Positions 11,940 through 23,862 are shown, numbered from the stretch's first letter. The stretch: DNA of 64,000 nt from Thermothielavioides terrestris NRRL 8126 (GCF_000226115.1 NC_016458.1:4622001-4686000), one strand, 5' to 3'. The notes: generated by a model not told the origin, from the letters alone. Numbers and translations: made by a program.

Positions 11940-12260
11940 TAGCTATCAATGGTCGTTGCCCTTCCTCTATAGTAGCTCGACAACAACTTGGTTCTAAGAC
12001 TAAGGAATCTCCTTCACTTCCTTCTATTCCTTAATAGCGATACCCTTATTACAATGTTCCTTCTCCTAGTTAATAGGGTACGCCTTTTTATACTCCTTAA
12101 CAAGTTCCTTAGCACCGTCAATAAGCTAGATATATAAGATCTACTAATCGTCTTTAGTAGTAAATCCTTTCTATTACACTAGATACTCGACTTTAGGTCT
12201 CTAGTTCCTCTAAATAATATACTATTGTACAATTCTCTTGACTTCCTAGTACTTATCTCC
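11940..12260 (-). pseudogene. Chromodomain-like C terminus of gypsy pol/integrase
   Basis: On the minus strand the frame RPKVEYLV, two stops, then KGFTTKDD matches the chromodomain signature (EYLVKWKG) with the expected Trp and neighbouring codon turned to stops by G-to-A change. The frame continues through a Lys/Glu-rich tail to a TGA near 11945. This identifies the element as a chromovirus-type gypsy and fixes its 3' direction. Confidence 0.65.
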
Positions 12261-14480
12261 GTCAATAATTATAGGGCTAGGGGGTTCTATATTATAGCTA
12301 AAGGGGTCTTTCCTCTAATCTAGCTTCTATAACTAGGAAATTGAAACTACTAGATAGACTTTCTAACTAGCTAAGAAGTCAAGCTTATAGATGTTCTTAT
12401 CGATTTTATAGACAATCTTGAATAGTCCTACCTACTATAGTGACTACTTTCGTTTAAGCTTTCCTAGAAGATAGTATTCGTCGTATAGTCGTAGGTAAAC
12501 GGTATCTTCTACTTTGAACTTAGTGGGTATATACTTGTCGTTGTAATATATCTTCGCGATAACGCCTATATAATCGATCTATTCCGCTACTTCCTCCTAA
12601 TACTATTGTCTAAAGACACTGATAGCTTTGGCGGAGGCAATGGTACCCTTCTTACAGTGAAGTATATCTAAGATAGAGTGTAGTTTAAAGCTATATACCA
12701 ACTTGTTCAACGATCTTCTAATAGTGACTATAAATATATTGTTAAGGTTATACTACAATATAGGGAGAAGTAAAGGCTATAGCGTTCCTAGTTTTTCTAT
12801 AGCTTCTATATAGATAGCGATTTCTACTATCTAGTTCGTCCTTTCTAACTAGCCGTCTATCTAAAGATAATAGGCTATCGAGAAAAGGAGGCTAACGCCT
12901 AGGATATAAAAGATTTCTTTCTATAGGTCAAAGGTGAACTTGGTATCTTAGTTGCTAATGATTTACACTAGGAGTCTCTAATCTATATACGTTAGTGCTC
13001 TAAAGATTATAATAGCCTATTCTTCTATTAACATTTTGTTGTTTCTAGCTATAAGAAGCTTCTTTTTACTAAACTTATAAATAATAATGTATATAGCGTT
13101 GAAAATTAGGTACTTTTTTATTGACTATAGTGTCCCTTTGGAGAGTATAGTAGGCAAACCGACAATAAAATCTATAGTAATAGTATAGAAAGGCTATAGC
13201 AATATCTAAATTAGCTAAAGGTCTCTAGGCTTTAGTTCTCTTAAGGTCTAGTTCTCTCTATATATAGGGCAGTGCCGAACGTATTTATATACTATCTAAC
13301 GCTTTTAGTTAAATGTAAATACTAAGAGGTTCACTATTATATTGTCTATATCGAAGTAGTAAGTATTATCGTATATAACGGTAAGAATGTCTTTAATATA
13401 GCTACTAGGGATATAAAGCTTCTTTACTCCTTTATAGTCAATGTAGTAAAGGAGATTGTCCTTCAGTTTATAGGGTCCAAGCTATAGCTTTTAGTACTAC
13501 TTTCTTTATAGCTCTCCTTCTTGCTCTTTACGTTCTTTCTACTTAACGATCTTCTTAGTTCGTTCTTCTATATTATAGAGACTCCTAATAATCTTATTGT
13601 ACTAACGGTCGTTGAGGTAAGCTATAGTCAGCTTGGCTTTAAACTCGTTACTAATAACTAGCTCGAAGATACTAATGTCTATAATATAGTATTCCTTAGT
13701 GTCGATCTAGGTAGTAGACTAAATATCCTCTAGTTCGTTAGTAGCGTCTTAGGTTTCGTTAAGGGTATCCTCCTCGAAGGTCGATAGATATAACAAGGCG
13801 TTTAATATAACGTTAAGCTTTCCTAGTATATAGAAGATATTGAAGTCGAACTAGGATAGCTAGTTTATAGCGTTAGCGAGCTTTAGGTTAGCCTTTATAA
13901 GATCTATAGTAGTAAGAGACGTATACTTTATAATACCTCTAGTCGCTATATAGTCTATTAAGATGTTTATAGGATATTAGTTTAACTATACTATTTTCTA
14001 GAGCTTCCTAACTACTTATACGATAGTAGCGACTTCTACTTCTATACTCCTATACTTCCTTTCTATATTGGAAGTTAAGTGAGATAAGAATATAATAGGC
14101 TAGATCTCGCTATTTAGGATATCTTAGCTAAAGATACTAGTACTATCCTATTTACTATAGAGTTGAAAGACAATTGCTCTATATCCTTTACTACTTATAT
14201 CGAGCTTAATAAATAGCAGTTTATTAGAGTAGTAATAATATAGGAAGTACTACTTATATAGATATTCCTATAGTAACCTAAAGGACTCTAGTTCCACTAG
14301 TATAGACTCGAATTTAACGTTCGAGGTAAATGCCTTCCTAGTATTCTTTGACTTAGCAATAGAAAGGTCTTCGTTTACTCTTCCTTAGGTAAAGAGTTTA
14401 GTTTTATAGTCCTATAGAGGCTACGCTTTCGCTATATACTATAGGATACCCTTATATAGCTATCTAGCTATACCAAGGTA

Positions 14481-14756
14481 TTACTCTAAGGTCTTGAGGA
14501 TATCGAGGAATTTAAGTTTCTTAAATATAGCGATCTTGTCGTCTATCTTAGCTACTCCTTCGCTATTGACTATATAGCTAAGAAGTCTTACTGACGGGTA
14601 GGCTACAAAGGATTTTTCTACTGAAATATAAATATATACCTTGTCGAGGATATCGAAAACCGTTTCGATATACTTAAGATACTCCTTTATATTCTTACTA
14701 GCGATAATAATGTCGTTGATATAGATATAGACAAAGTGTTTATACTTATAGAACAA
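14481..14756 (-). pseudogene. Reverse transcriptase fragment of gypsy pol
   Basis: A 91-codon open frame carries the RT palm pattern: FVYIYINDIIIASKN corresponds to the (Y/F)xDD motif followed by IxxSK, then VFDILD and a downstream LLSYIVNSEGV matching the LGxxVSxxG block. The second catalytic position reads N-D where D-D is expected, so the active site is broken. The rest of pol (about 12.0-16.5 kb) is interrupted by many stops. Confidence 0.8.
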
Positions 14757-16599
14757 GCGGTCTATAAAGCGCTATACAAAAGCTAATGAGTTTTTAAATC
14801 CTATTAGTACAACGTTTAAACGTTCTAAATCTCTAGGACTAATGACCACTATACAATTATAGTGTTCTTCTACAACTAGAAGCTAGAAGAAGAATCTAGA
14901 GGCGTTGAATACTATAAAGACTATATTGCCTATTATTATATTTATAATATCGTCTTAGTTAGGCAATAGGTATATATCTAGTACCACCAATGTATTTAGG
15001 GGCTAGAGGTCTACTATAGCTCTACCTTTCGTTTTTCTAACAATCGTACAATAGACTACGAAGACTAGGTAAGCGATAGGGGTTAGCTAGTCTATAAAGT
15101 CCATCTTTCCTTATATATACAATTTGTCGTATTCTTCGTCGACGATCACCTAGTCTTTAGCGTTTAGTAGGTAAACCTAAATGGGCTTAAGCTAATTCTA
15201 CTATCTATCGATAAACGGAATTCTTATCTTCTAATCCTCTAGTATAGGGACAATGCTATAGTTATAGAAGATATTATACTTGTCTAGCAGTGCCTTTATC
15301 TCTTCTATATACCGTTTATCCCTACTATAGACGTTTACCTCTACTACTAACTTGATATATAGGATATTGTCTAGTCTTTCAATGCTATAGGATAGTATAT
15401 AGAACTCCTACTTAGTAGATAGCTTATATTTATCCTTTGTCAATGTCTCTATTATCAGTTCCTTACTACTAGGCTCTTATTATATAGTTGTTGTCATCTA
15501 TATATATTTGTCGTCTATAACATTATCCTAGGTCTACTATATAAGGTTCTATACTATTACCTAGATGTCCTCCTCTAGGCTATACTAAAGAAGATGTCCA
15601 ATGTACTATCCTTCGACAATGGTAATTAGGCGAGTAGTATTGTTCCTTACAACGGCCTAGTATACGCTCTTTATATCTACAATAGCGTCTAGTATACCCT
15701 CAACGTATAAAGCGAAGTAGAGCTCGTGTTTCTAGCTACCTAGATTGTCGTTATTAGTGTCTATAGGCTTGAACATAGTCTCAATCAGATATTCTATTAT
15801 AGGTATAACCGTTATAGTGTTTACAGCTTTCACCTTTTAGATTATTCTTTTCTATTCTATATATACTCTCACCTTTATATTGTAAACGGACTAGAAATAA
15901 TAGATAGACGTATTAAGGTTAATCTTTACTCTGTTATAGAGTATAAAGTCAGTTCTAATCAACAATTTCGCTTCTAAGCCTTCAATGACGTTGGCTATTA
16001 TAGTGAAGTGACTATCTACGTTGATACTATAGACGATTCCTTAGATATAGAAGTCAAACTCAACTTACTTCTTAACTTCGGTATAGGCTCTAACGCCTTT
16101 GACAAAGTATAGCTTTACATTGATCTAATATAGATTCTTAGCCCACTTGGAGATAAACTCCTTATTAACGAGGTTAACGTTGCTACCTATATCGAAGTAA
16201 ACCTTAGTACCTAGCTTACCTAGGTTTACACTAATATTAATTATAAGGTATATAGCTTACTTGTCTAATGCTTTTAATAGTAGTATATATAGCTATATTT
16301 CTATAATCTATCCTTTAGTCAACGTGAAGTTTATATCTTTACTATTAAGCTCGTCCTCGTTGTTACTAAGGTTGTACTAGTGGTTCGTCTAAGGTTATAT
16401 AGGTCTATATTTGTCTTCGTCGCTATTATCGGCTATATACTCGAAAAACTTACAATATATCGCGAAGACTCTACTATAGGCAGTACATTGCTAAATCTAT
16501 AGGAGCTATTATAGTAGTTTATTCCAACTTAGTCTAGGCTAGCGAAAGGTATAATATAAATAGTAAGAACTATCAGCTTCCTCATTTTCCAACTCCTTA

Positions 16600-18900
16600 T
16601 CCTTAGCTTCGATATTATATTTATTGACAAGAATATACCTAGTCTTCTTTAGCATTTTACAATAAAGGTTAACGTCTTCGTCGTCTTTTATCACTATAAT
16701 CTCGCTATAATATAAGAAGGTACTATCTTTGAACTACTTCTTATATATATATATCCAAATCTATTAAAGTCGTTAAGGTCGAGGTAGTCTTCCCTAGTTA
16801 CTATTGTCGCCTCTTCTTTAGCTATTAAACAGTTTAACTCCTCCTCTATAATCATTGAACGATTAATATCCTCTTCTATATCTAATTATACTATAGAAGT
16901 TTCAGTCACTAAATAGCTATACTTAGTCACTATCTCTATACTAATTATTTCTAGATTACTAAGGTTTATCTCTATCTCTTCTCTAAAGATCGTAGTATCC
17001 TCTTCTACCTCTTCCTATCTAGAAGGCTCCACTGTCCTCTTAGTCGTCTCCTCGTCCTTTGTCGTTGTACTTTATATCTACGTTGTTGGCAATAGGACTA
17101 TAGCCAATGATATAGCCCTTAGTAACGTCTTAACAAAGCTTGTCTCTAACGATATATACTTTGGTATCGAGGATATTAAAGAATACACCTATCTCTATAG
17201 TTATATCCAGTTTAAGGTATAGCTAGCGAAGCTCTAGATAGAGGCAATTATATAGGCGTATTAAACGTTGCTCCTTAGTAGTATCTCCTTAAATATATAT
17301 ATATTTAAAGTATTCTATAGTAAATTTCTAGACTAGCTTATCTTTATAGTTGTCCTTTATAATATATTAGTTTTTATTTAGCTACTTCTCTACTTTATAT
17401 CTTTTAATACTAAACTCCTTTTTTAAATACTTAGTCTACGCTTTTATAGATATAGTCAATACTACCTTTTCTATAGTAGAGAGCTACTACTTATACTATT
17501 ATAGTACTAATCCTCGAAGTAAGGTCTATATCTCTATATATAGGGTCTCTTCTCTTACTAGGTAGTATCTAACAATTTAATCTACCTACTTAACCTAAAG
17601 GTTAATATCCCTATAGTATAGCTACTATTTGTTGTACTATAGGTCCTAGGGTTCTTTAGCCTCGTTCTCTATATTTAGCTAGAAGAGACTAGTGTCTTAA
17701 ATCTTCTATTTCGACGTAGGTATAGACGATTATAAAGATATAGTACTTCTATCCTTAGTTTTAGGCTAATAGTCTTCTATGTCTATAGCCCTATTCGCCC
17801 TTTCGATTATAATATTTAAGTTCTTTATCATTCTAGCTATCTAGGTAAGAAAGTCCTATATAGCGAAAGTGGCCTAGATGTCTATAGCTCTAGCTACTTG
17901 TCTAGAGGGTCTAGCTCCTTGTCTAGAGGGTCTAGCTACTTATCTATATAGTAGGCTTAGCATCTTTTAGAATAGTAAGGAGACACTAGAATCGACTAAA
18001 CTATCTATATATTCTATTCTAGAGTTCTAGATAACTATATCTAGTCTAAGAAGCTTAGATAGGTACTAGGATAGTTGGCTAGGCGTCTATAGTAGCGGTT
18101 AGGGAACCTAGTTAAAAGCGCCAATTAGCTAAGCTATTAGAGATAATAGATCTTCCTCTTTAGGTTGTTGGTTCTAAGGTAGTAGATCCTATAATCCTTT
18201 TAGCAATACTTAGTAGCGTCTACTAAAATTATAGCTACTAACGATATAGGTTTTATATCCCTATTAAAAAATAGTTAGTATATCTTAGAGCTCTAGTTGC
18301 TTCTAAAAGGTTAGGCTTAGTAGAGTTACTAGCTAGTTCTTAGTTGGATTATATCTAGTTCTTACTAATATTTCTAGTAGTATAGCTAGTCCTAGTTATT
18401 AATCGTTAGTCCCCTAAGACTTTAGGGTCTTTAGCGGTCCTCGACTCTCTAGTACTAAGGTCTCTAACGTTTCTTAGGTTAAGTCCTTAGTCTCTAAGAC
18501 AACGTCTTCGATCCTAGGGTCTAGGATAAGGTTCTTACTAATAGCTACTTGGACTTTATACCTAATAGTTACAAGGTAGATACAAAGAATATAATTGTCA
18601 AGTATCTAAGAGGGAAGGTACTCTATAGTATATAGTGTTCTAGTATACCATTAGGCGTAGATATCTCCTTCTAATACCTCTTCGAGTAATATAGCAGCTT
18701 CTAGGTATTAGAGGTCTTAGGGGTTAATAGCGGTTACCTACTAGACGTTGTAAATAACCTCGAAGTCCTTAATAAACTTAAGTGTCTACTATACGTCCCT
18801 ATAGACGTTGATGTTTATAAAGCTTAAATCCATCTAGTTTCTAACCTTTTATAAATGCTTAGTACTAGAATAACGGTGTCTAGGTCGTAAACCGGTTTAT
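16600..18900 (-). pseudogene. Presumed gag/protease zone of the gypsy element
   Basis: By position this stretch, between the primer site and RT on the minus strand, should hold gag and protease. No intact frame survives. A 22-bp unit with core GTCTAGAGGGTCTAGCT is repeated about three times at 17888-17950, which would encode a short peptide repeat. The assignment is from gene order, not from a recognised motif. Confidence 0.4.
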
Positions 18901-19036
18901 TATAAATCGTATACTCTGAAGCTTGCTCCCTTACAAAGGAGCATTATCTACTTTAGGTGCTACTCTATACAACTTACTAGGTATAACTTGTAATATCTTC
19001 TAAGCTAAACTTAGCTCCCTTCGATAGGAAGTAAAT

Positions 19037-19061
19037 AGGTTCAAATCGTTAGTAGGTACCA
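19037..19061 (-). other. tRNA primer-binding site of the gypsy element
   Basis: Starting two bases inside the 5' LTR, the minus strand reads TGGTACCTACTAACG and then GATTTGAACC. TGG pairs with a tRNA CCA end, and GATTTGAACC is the complement of a T-arm (GGTTCAAATC), so pairing could extend through the acceptor stem into the T-loop. It supports minus-strand transcription. Confidence 0.7.
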
Positions 19062-19063
19062 CT

Positions 19064-19311
19064 TATTATATACCAATAGTCCTCGGTAACCATCTAACGG
19101 TAAACGTATAAAGGTGAGAAAGATCAATGCCTCTTAGCCTCGTTAGCTAATAAGGTAGCACTCCTAAACACTAGTATATATTACAAAAGTATATTGATAT
19201 AGTCTAGTTCTCTACGAAGGGGTTATAGGCGAGGTCCCTCTTTTAAGGGAACACTCGTCACCCCTGACCGCGGTACGGTCATAGGTGCCCTTGTCACAGT
19301 TGCGTATGACA
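19064..19311 (-). repeat. 5' LTR of the gypsy element
   Basis: A 248-bp direct repeat of 8723-8970 without indels. On the minus strand it begins TGTCATACGC. It is followed on the plus strand by the duplicated target TAAGC (19312-19316). Confidence 0.9.
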
Positions 19312-20449
19312 TAAGCCACTTAATCCGCCTAGTTGACTATGTTGTAGTAGTCTAGGTTACAACGTTCGTCTAGAGCAGCCTACCTAAGCGTAGAGACCTT
19401 GGCAGCAATGTCGGCAGTACCCTAGGCAGTTAGCCGTAGTAGCTAGATAGCTACTACACTGCTCTGCTACTGCCTATCGTTGTACTATAGACTAGGGAAC
19501 TAGTCTAGTATAAAAACGTTGTTGAAGTCGAGAGGCTCGTTGGCATTGAACCGCTTATATACTATCGATAGCTTATATACAATCAGTGCTTAAGCCTACT
19601 TAGGTAGTCTATTAAAGCCCTAGCCGTTAAACCGCTTTGTATATATAGCTAGGAGTATATAATTAAGATTTTTAAACTTAGTCTAGATTACCTTGTTTTA
19701 GTAGTCTTATATATAGTGATTAAGGTAAATAATTAAACTAGTAAGAGGGAAGGTACTAGCTATCTGCTACTTTAGTATAAGCTTAGTGTTCTTAACCTTC
19801 GAGTACTATCCTTCGACTATATTTATTATAGTGATTTAGCAGAGTAGGGGGGTTGTATCTTGTACCTAATACGCCTACAATCGAGTATTGCTTAGCCAGT
19901 TGTTCTTCAAATACTGCTTAAGCCTATTGGTACTAGCGTAAGCAATAGCAGCTTTAACAGACTCTATATAACCTTTTTCTAAACAACGGCTTAGAAGAGT
20001 AGCTGCTATATAGCTAAGGCACTCCTTGTTAATGCTAATCCAACGCTTTAAAGTCTCCTAGCAATACTTTGTATAGAGGAGATGTTGTATATGCGAGAGG
20101 CTATGCTCATCGTAGCCAAATGCCTCCTAGATAGCAAGTTGTTTAGCTACAAAGTCGTTGGTGATTATATATTTTAGGAGCTAGCCCCTATTAGCTACTC
20201 CCTTGTACTACTCTAGCAGTATATCTAAGTATACTACGATACTATTGGTAGTCTACCTCTCTATGAAAAAGCAAGTAGAAGGGAGCTAGTAGCTGTTAAA
20301 GTCCTGAACTATAATTGTAAATAGGTGCCAACCGCTATAGGTAGTCTTGTAAGTGGTATCTATAATCGCTAGTTAGCTATACTTTTTTAGTATATCTAAT
20401 AGGTCTCTATGTGCGAAGACCAATGTAGAGGAGTTCTCGCTAGGCATAG

Positions 20450-20672
20450 TGTCGCGTACCACACTAGCCCCCCTGTCTGTGGCTCTGTAGCTCTGTGGCT
20501 CTGTGACTCTGGCATCTGTGGGGCTCTCGCTCTGGCCTGTGGGGCTGAGCTCCCACCTGTGTATATAGATCTTAGCTCTCCTCCCACCTACTGGGAGGAG
20601 CTCCCTCGATCAACATCCTCTTCTCTCCGGCTCTCGCTCAGCTACCTAATGTGCCCTCGCCTCCTCTCCTTA
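20450..20672 (+). repeat. Left LTR of the TRIM-like element
   Basis: 223 bp, nearly identical to 21897-22119. It contains a CTCTGTGGCTCTGTG simple-repeat block and a TATATAGATC promoter-like sequence. Confidence 0.88.
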
Positions 20673-21896
20673 GTTATAAGCCCGGTTCGCGCTTTAAAAT
20701 CACCCTCGGAGGTTCTTTGTAGGGCCATTAGTTGTAGGGCCATCTTTTTCTTCCTTTCTTCTATCTTCTAGCCTCTCGAGCCTGCAACTGTGGCATCTCT
20801 CGCGTTTACCTCTTACGATTGAGAGCGCTTTCGATTGTCGACTTCCGACCTCCTTTTTTGAGCCCCTCTTCTTTTTCGGAGCGTTCGGATCTCCTAACCT
20901 TTTGCAACCTCGGCTACTGCCCACTAAGCCACTAGCGTACGCGCTATGGCCATTCTTGGGAGCGATCGATAGGCGGCCCTACTATTTAGGGGGTGCTACA
21001 GTCTTGATGTGTTTGATGGTTCTGGAAGATCTGTTTCTATCACCCGCCTTTGCGAGGTAGGGCACTTCCTATAGCCTTTTTCAGCTTCGCTATAGAGACC
21101 CAAGGTCCTAGCAGCCTTCCTAATTAGTTGGCTCGCTATGGAATAAGGTCAACCTAGGTGCACGATAGTGACTATAGGCTTTAGGCATCTACAGTTCTTT
21201 ACCTAGTTCTTTAGCTCTTAGGTATAGTATATGCTCTGTACCTAATTAGAGTTGTAGCCTAAGAGGGCCTAGTGACGGTTCCTAGCTCTTTAGAACAACT
21301 GGGGGGTGCCGAGGGAACTAGAAGGGTAGGTTCCTCCCCGCCTCCAACTATGGAGTACGGAAGTGCTTAAGCGCCTAGAGCCAGGGCTCGAGCGAGGAAC
21401 CTACTAGTAGTCCTTATACTCTAGAACTAACTCTAGAGCTATACTAGGAACGCTTAGATATGTTCAGAGAGAGCGGCTACCCCTGCTAATCATAGAGCTA
21501 GCAGTGACAGTAGAACAAAGATTTGCTATATTAGTGACAGCCTCTAATATAGGCGTTAGCACGATTATTGCCAATATAGTGGTACGCCTAGGAGTGCTAG
21601 CCGGGGTAGCCCGATAGCGGGTGCTGCTCTACCATCTGCTAGGCAGTACGATGGCAAGTACTGCCACTATCGTGGTCGACACTCCTGATAGTAGAGGTTA
21701 GTTCGACCACTTTTCTTGTTGACGAACCTGTCAACAGCTCTGGCTAACGCGGTCAATAGAGGCAACTGTGGGCTAAGACAGCCTTGTTAGGCACCTGTCT
21801 TTCCTTTGTTCGAGGGATGGATCTTTGGTTGGATCTGTGGCCCAGTGTGCCTTGCGTTTTTCACAGACCCGCTCCTTAGAGCGCGTCTAGGGGGTG

Positions 21897-22119
21897 TGTC
21901 GCGTACCACACTGGCCCCCCTGTCTGTGGCTCTGTAGCTCTGTGGCTCTGTGGCTCTGGCATCTGTGGGGCTCTCGCTCTAGCCTGTGGGGCTGAGCTCC
22001 TACCTGTGTATATAGATCTCAGCTCTCCTCTCACCTACTGGGAGGAGCTCCCTCGATCAACATCCTCTTCTCTCCGGCTCTCGCTCAGCCACCTGATGTG
22101 CCCTCGCCTCCTCTCCTCA
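21897..22119 (+). repeat. Right LTR of the TRIM-like element
   Basis: 223 bp direct repeat of 20450-20672, followed directly by the target duplication CATAG. Confidence 0.88.
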
Positions 22120-22300
22120 CATAGTCAGTGCCTTGTACTTATACTGATCATTGTAGGCTAGTAGCTAGGTAACGGCTTCTGCGAATTCTACCTCCCTGAA
22201 AACCTTGTAGGACTATGCCTTGCGATTATCACGTTTACGGAGCTTGAGAGATCTACGAAGGTTGCGAATCTCCTAGGTTGTAATGTGCTAGCCGCCTATG

Positions 22301-23169
22301 TAGTAAAGACGTGCCCTAGCCTTAGGAGTTTCGGTATAGCCGTGTAGCTAGTGTTCTATAGCGCTATTGCTATATCTAGTAGTGAGGAGGTAGGCAATAT
22401 ACTCTATAATAGCATGTAGACGTTTGACTATCTCGATGTCTTCTATCGAGTGATTATACCTATAGCAAATTACGATATCAATGGTACTATCGTTGTATTG
22501 AACCTCGTAGAGAGTATAGCGATATAGCTCTATATTCTATAGTACCCTATTGTATTTGCCTTACCCTTTGGTCTTTTACAACGTTTTCTAGAGGTAGTAG
22601 TGGAAAATAGTCTTTATTTACTATTGCCTTAGGGCGTCTCTCCTACTATAGAAATGCGATACCTAGTGCTATTCGGCTTGCTAAGCTGTATATAGGAGGG
22701 TAAACTCGCCTTCTTTGAACTAGTGTTTCTAGATCTCCTAAATGTTGTTAGGAATTGCAAAGCTACTATTTAGCGCCCTAGGCTCTAATCTAGATAGGTA
22801 AATTGGGGATATATGCCTATACCTATATCTAGAAGCTAGTTCCTCTATAGAGAAACTATCTCCTTTATTAGATAGTTCATTGGACAGTGTAAAGCTATCC
22901 AATAGCTAGGTAAAGGCTAGAGTAGGACTAGGAATACTGCTTAATTATAACGATTGTACGATTAGAGGCTTAGGGACAGGGAGGAGCTAGGGTAGTATCT
23001 ACTAAGTAGCTAGATCAAGGTTGGGTTTAGTAGGTATATATTCTAGGACTAGGGAGCTTGCTATAAGTATAGCATTAGTAATTCAACGCTAGTAATCAAA
23101 TTCGCTATTTGACTAAACAGTATTTATATATTGAGGGGAACCAAGGGCGCTAATAGGCTACAGATACTA
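22301..23169. other. AT-rich right arm of the MULE
   Basis: RIP-like sequence upstream of the transposase (which reads leftward). It probably holds the transposase N terminus and promoter, but no clean frame or motif is visible. Confidence 0.35.
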
Positions 23170-23560
23170 TATTATTTTATTGCTAGCTATATAGCGCGTT
23201 ATTTTACTATTAACTATATAAATTGAGCTAGTCTATAGCTAGATCAATACTAAGCAACTGCTAATCGGTAGATAGTAAAACAATAGAACTTACCTAGCGT
23301 ATCGTTTTACTACTAGCTATATAGCGCGTTGTACTACTAACTATACGACGTATCGTTTTACTACTAACTATATAAATTGAGCTAGTCTATAGCTAGATCA
23401 ATACTAAGCAACTACTAATTAGCAAATAGCAAAACAATTTACCTAGTACATCTTCTAGTTGCTAGCTATATAAAGCGAGCTAGTCTATAGTAAAATACTA
23501 GTCTATAGCTAGATCAATATTTAACAACTACTAATATACATTAGTAGCAAACTAGTTGAC
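23170..23560. repeat. Subterminal tandem repeats of the MULE
   Basis: The block GAGCTAGTCTATAGCTAGATC recurs near 23225, 23379 and, partly, 23476-23515, alternating with TTTTACTACTAACTATA blocks. Unit length is about 154 bp for the first two. Its position next to the right terminal repeat suggests transposase-binding subterminal repeats. Confidence 0.6.
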
Positions 23561-23862
23561 CAACTTACCAATAGGATCTATTAGATATAGGCTAAATACG
23601 TAGTTTCGTAGCGATATAACGTTGTAATATAGGTCGGAGCACAATGGAAGGTGGGTATAGACGCGAATTAGTTAGGGAAACGTAAGCAGGATATAAACTA
23701 GCGGCTAGGCAGCTACTGACGCAACGTAGGCGTAAGAACCACCGTATAGAAATTGTTAAATGGTGGCAAAAGGAGTGACTTCTAAGCGCAGGACTCACGG
23801 GTATTTGTGGGGACTACGGAAATTAGGCTTGGCGGGACCTCTTTAACGTCTACCTTACTTGC

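Larger units (their letters stand above)
8723..19311 (-). mobile_element. Complete but RIP-inactivated chromodomain Ty3/gypsy LTR retrotransposon
   Basis: Two 248-bp direct repeats (8723-8970 and 19064-19311) of equal length, flanked by a perfect 5-bp duplication TAAGC (8718-8722 and 19312-19316), define a single insertion. The coding strand is minus: a tRNA-primer site sits next to the right LTR, the reverse transcriptase is at 14481-14756, and a chromodomain-like segment near 12190 ends pol. In the LTR stretch I aligned, all differences were C/T or G/A transitions, as RIP predicts. At 10.6 kb the element is longer than usual for fungal gypsy elements because about 3 kb lies between the end of pol and the 3' LTR. 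Confidence 0.92.
20450..22119 (+). mobile_element. Non-autonomous (TRIM-like) LTR retroelement
   Basis: Two 223-bp direct repeats (20450-20672, 21897-22119) start TGTCGCGTACC and end in CA (TA in the left copy). They are flanked by a perfect 5-bp duplication CATAG (20445-20449, 22120-22124). The 1,224-bp interior has no gag/pol-like frame; a frame on the minus strand at 20700-20924 is Lys/Arg-rich and unassigned. A G-run (CTAGGGGGTG) just before the right LTR could be the polypurine tract. GC content is clearly higher than in the host transposon, suggesting a younger insertion or weaker RIP. Confidence 0.88.
19317..22300 (-). pseudogene. MULE-type transposase, core and N-terminal part, split by a TRIM element
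   Basis: Read on the minus strand, the frame right of the TRIM (about 22280-22125) is Arg/Lys-rich and helical. It resumes left of the TRIM at 20444 with LVFAHRDLLDILKKYS, then LAIIDTTYKT (near 20380-20330), the D-x-TYKT catalytic-block pattern of Mutator-like transposases. IITNDFVAKQLAIQEAF follows, corresponding to the T-D-D/xAE block, then an HLLYTKYC segment. Stops fall mainly at TAG in likely Trp or Gln codons. The same gene continues beyond the gypsy insertion at 8290-8722. Confidence 0.65.
5486..23854 (-). mobile_element. RIP-degraded Mutator-like DNA transposon hosting two nested retroelements
   Basis: The ends are inverted repeats: left GGTCGTCGTTAAAGAGG continuing into TCCCGCCAAGACTAATTTCCG, right GGTAGACGTTAAAGAGG continuing into TCCCGCCAAGCCTAATTTCCG when read on the minus strand. 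Flanks are TTACTTAC (5478-5485) and TTACTTGC (23855-23862), an 8-bp target duplication differing by one transition. Removing the two nested LTR elements and their duplications leaves about 6.1 kb. A broken transposase lies on the minus strand on both sides of the insertions. The sequence is extremely TA-rich and CA/TG-poor, as RIP produces. The class call rests on a MULE-like LAIIDTTYKT motif; an 8-bp duplication is also compatible with hAT. Confidence 0.85.

Noticed and set aside
20700..20924. HMG-box-like protein (DPNAPKKKRG) on the minus strand
   Set aside because: Only a ten-residue resemblance, no HMG helices, and the frame lies inside a non-autonomous LTR element.
5486..23854. Starship-type giant mobile element
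   Set aside because: No tyrosine-recombinase captain or cargo genes; the size is explained by nested retroelements within a ~6-kb inverted-repeat transposon.
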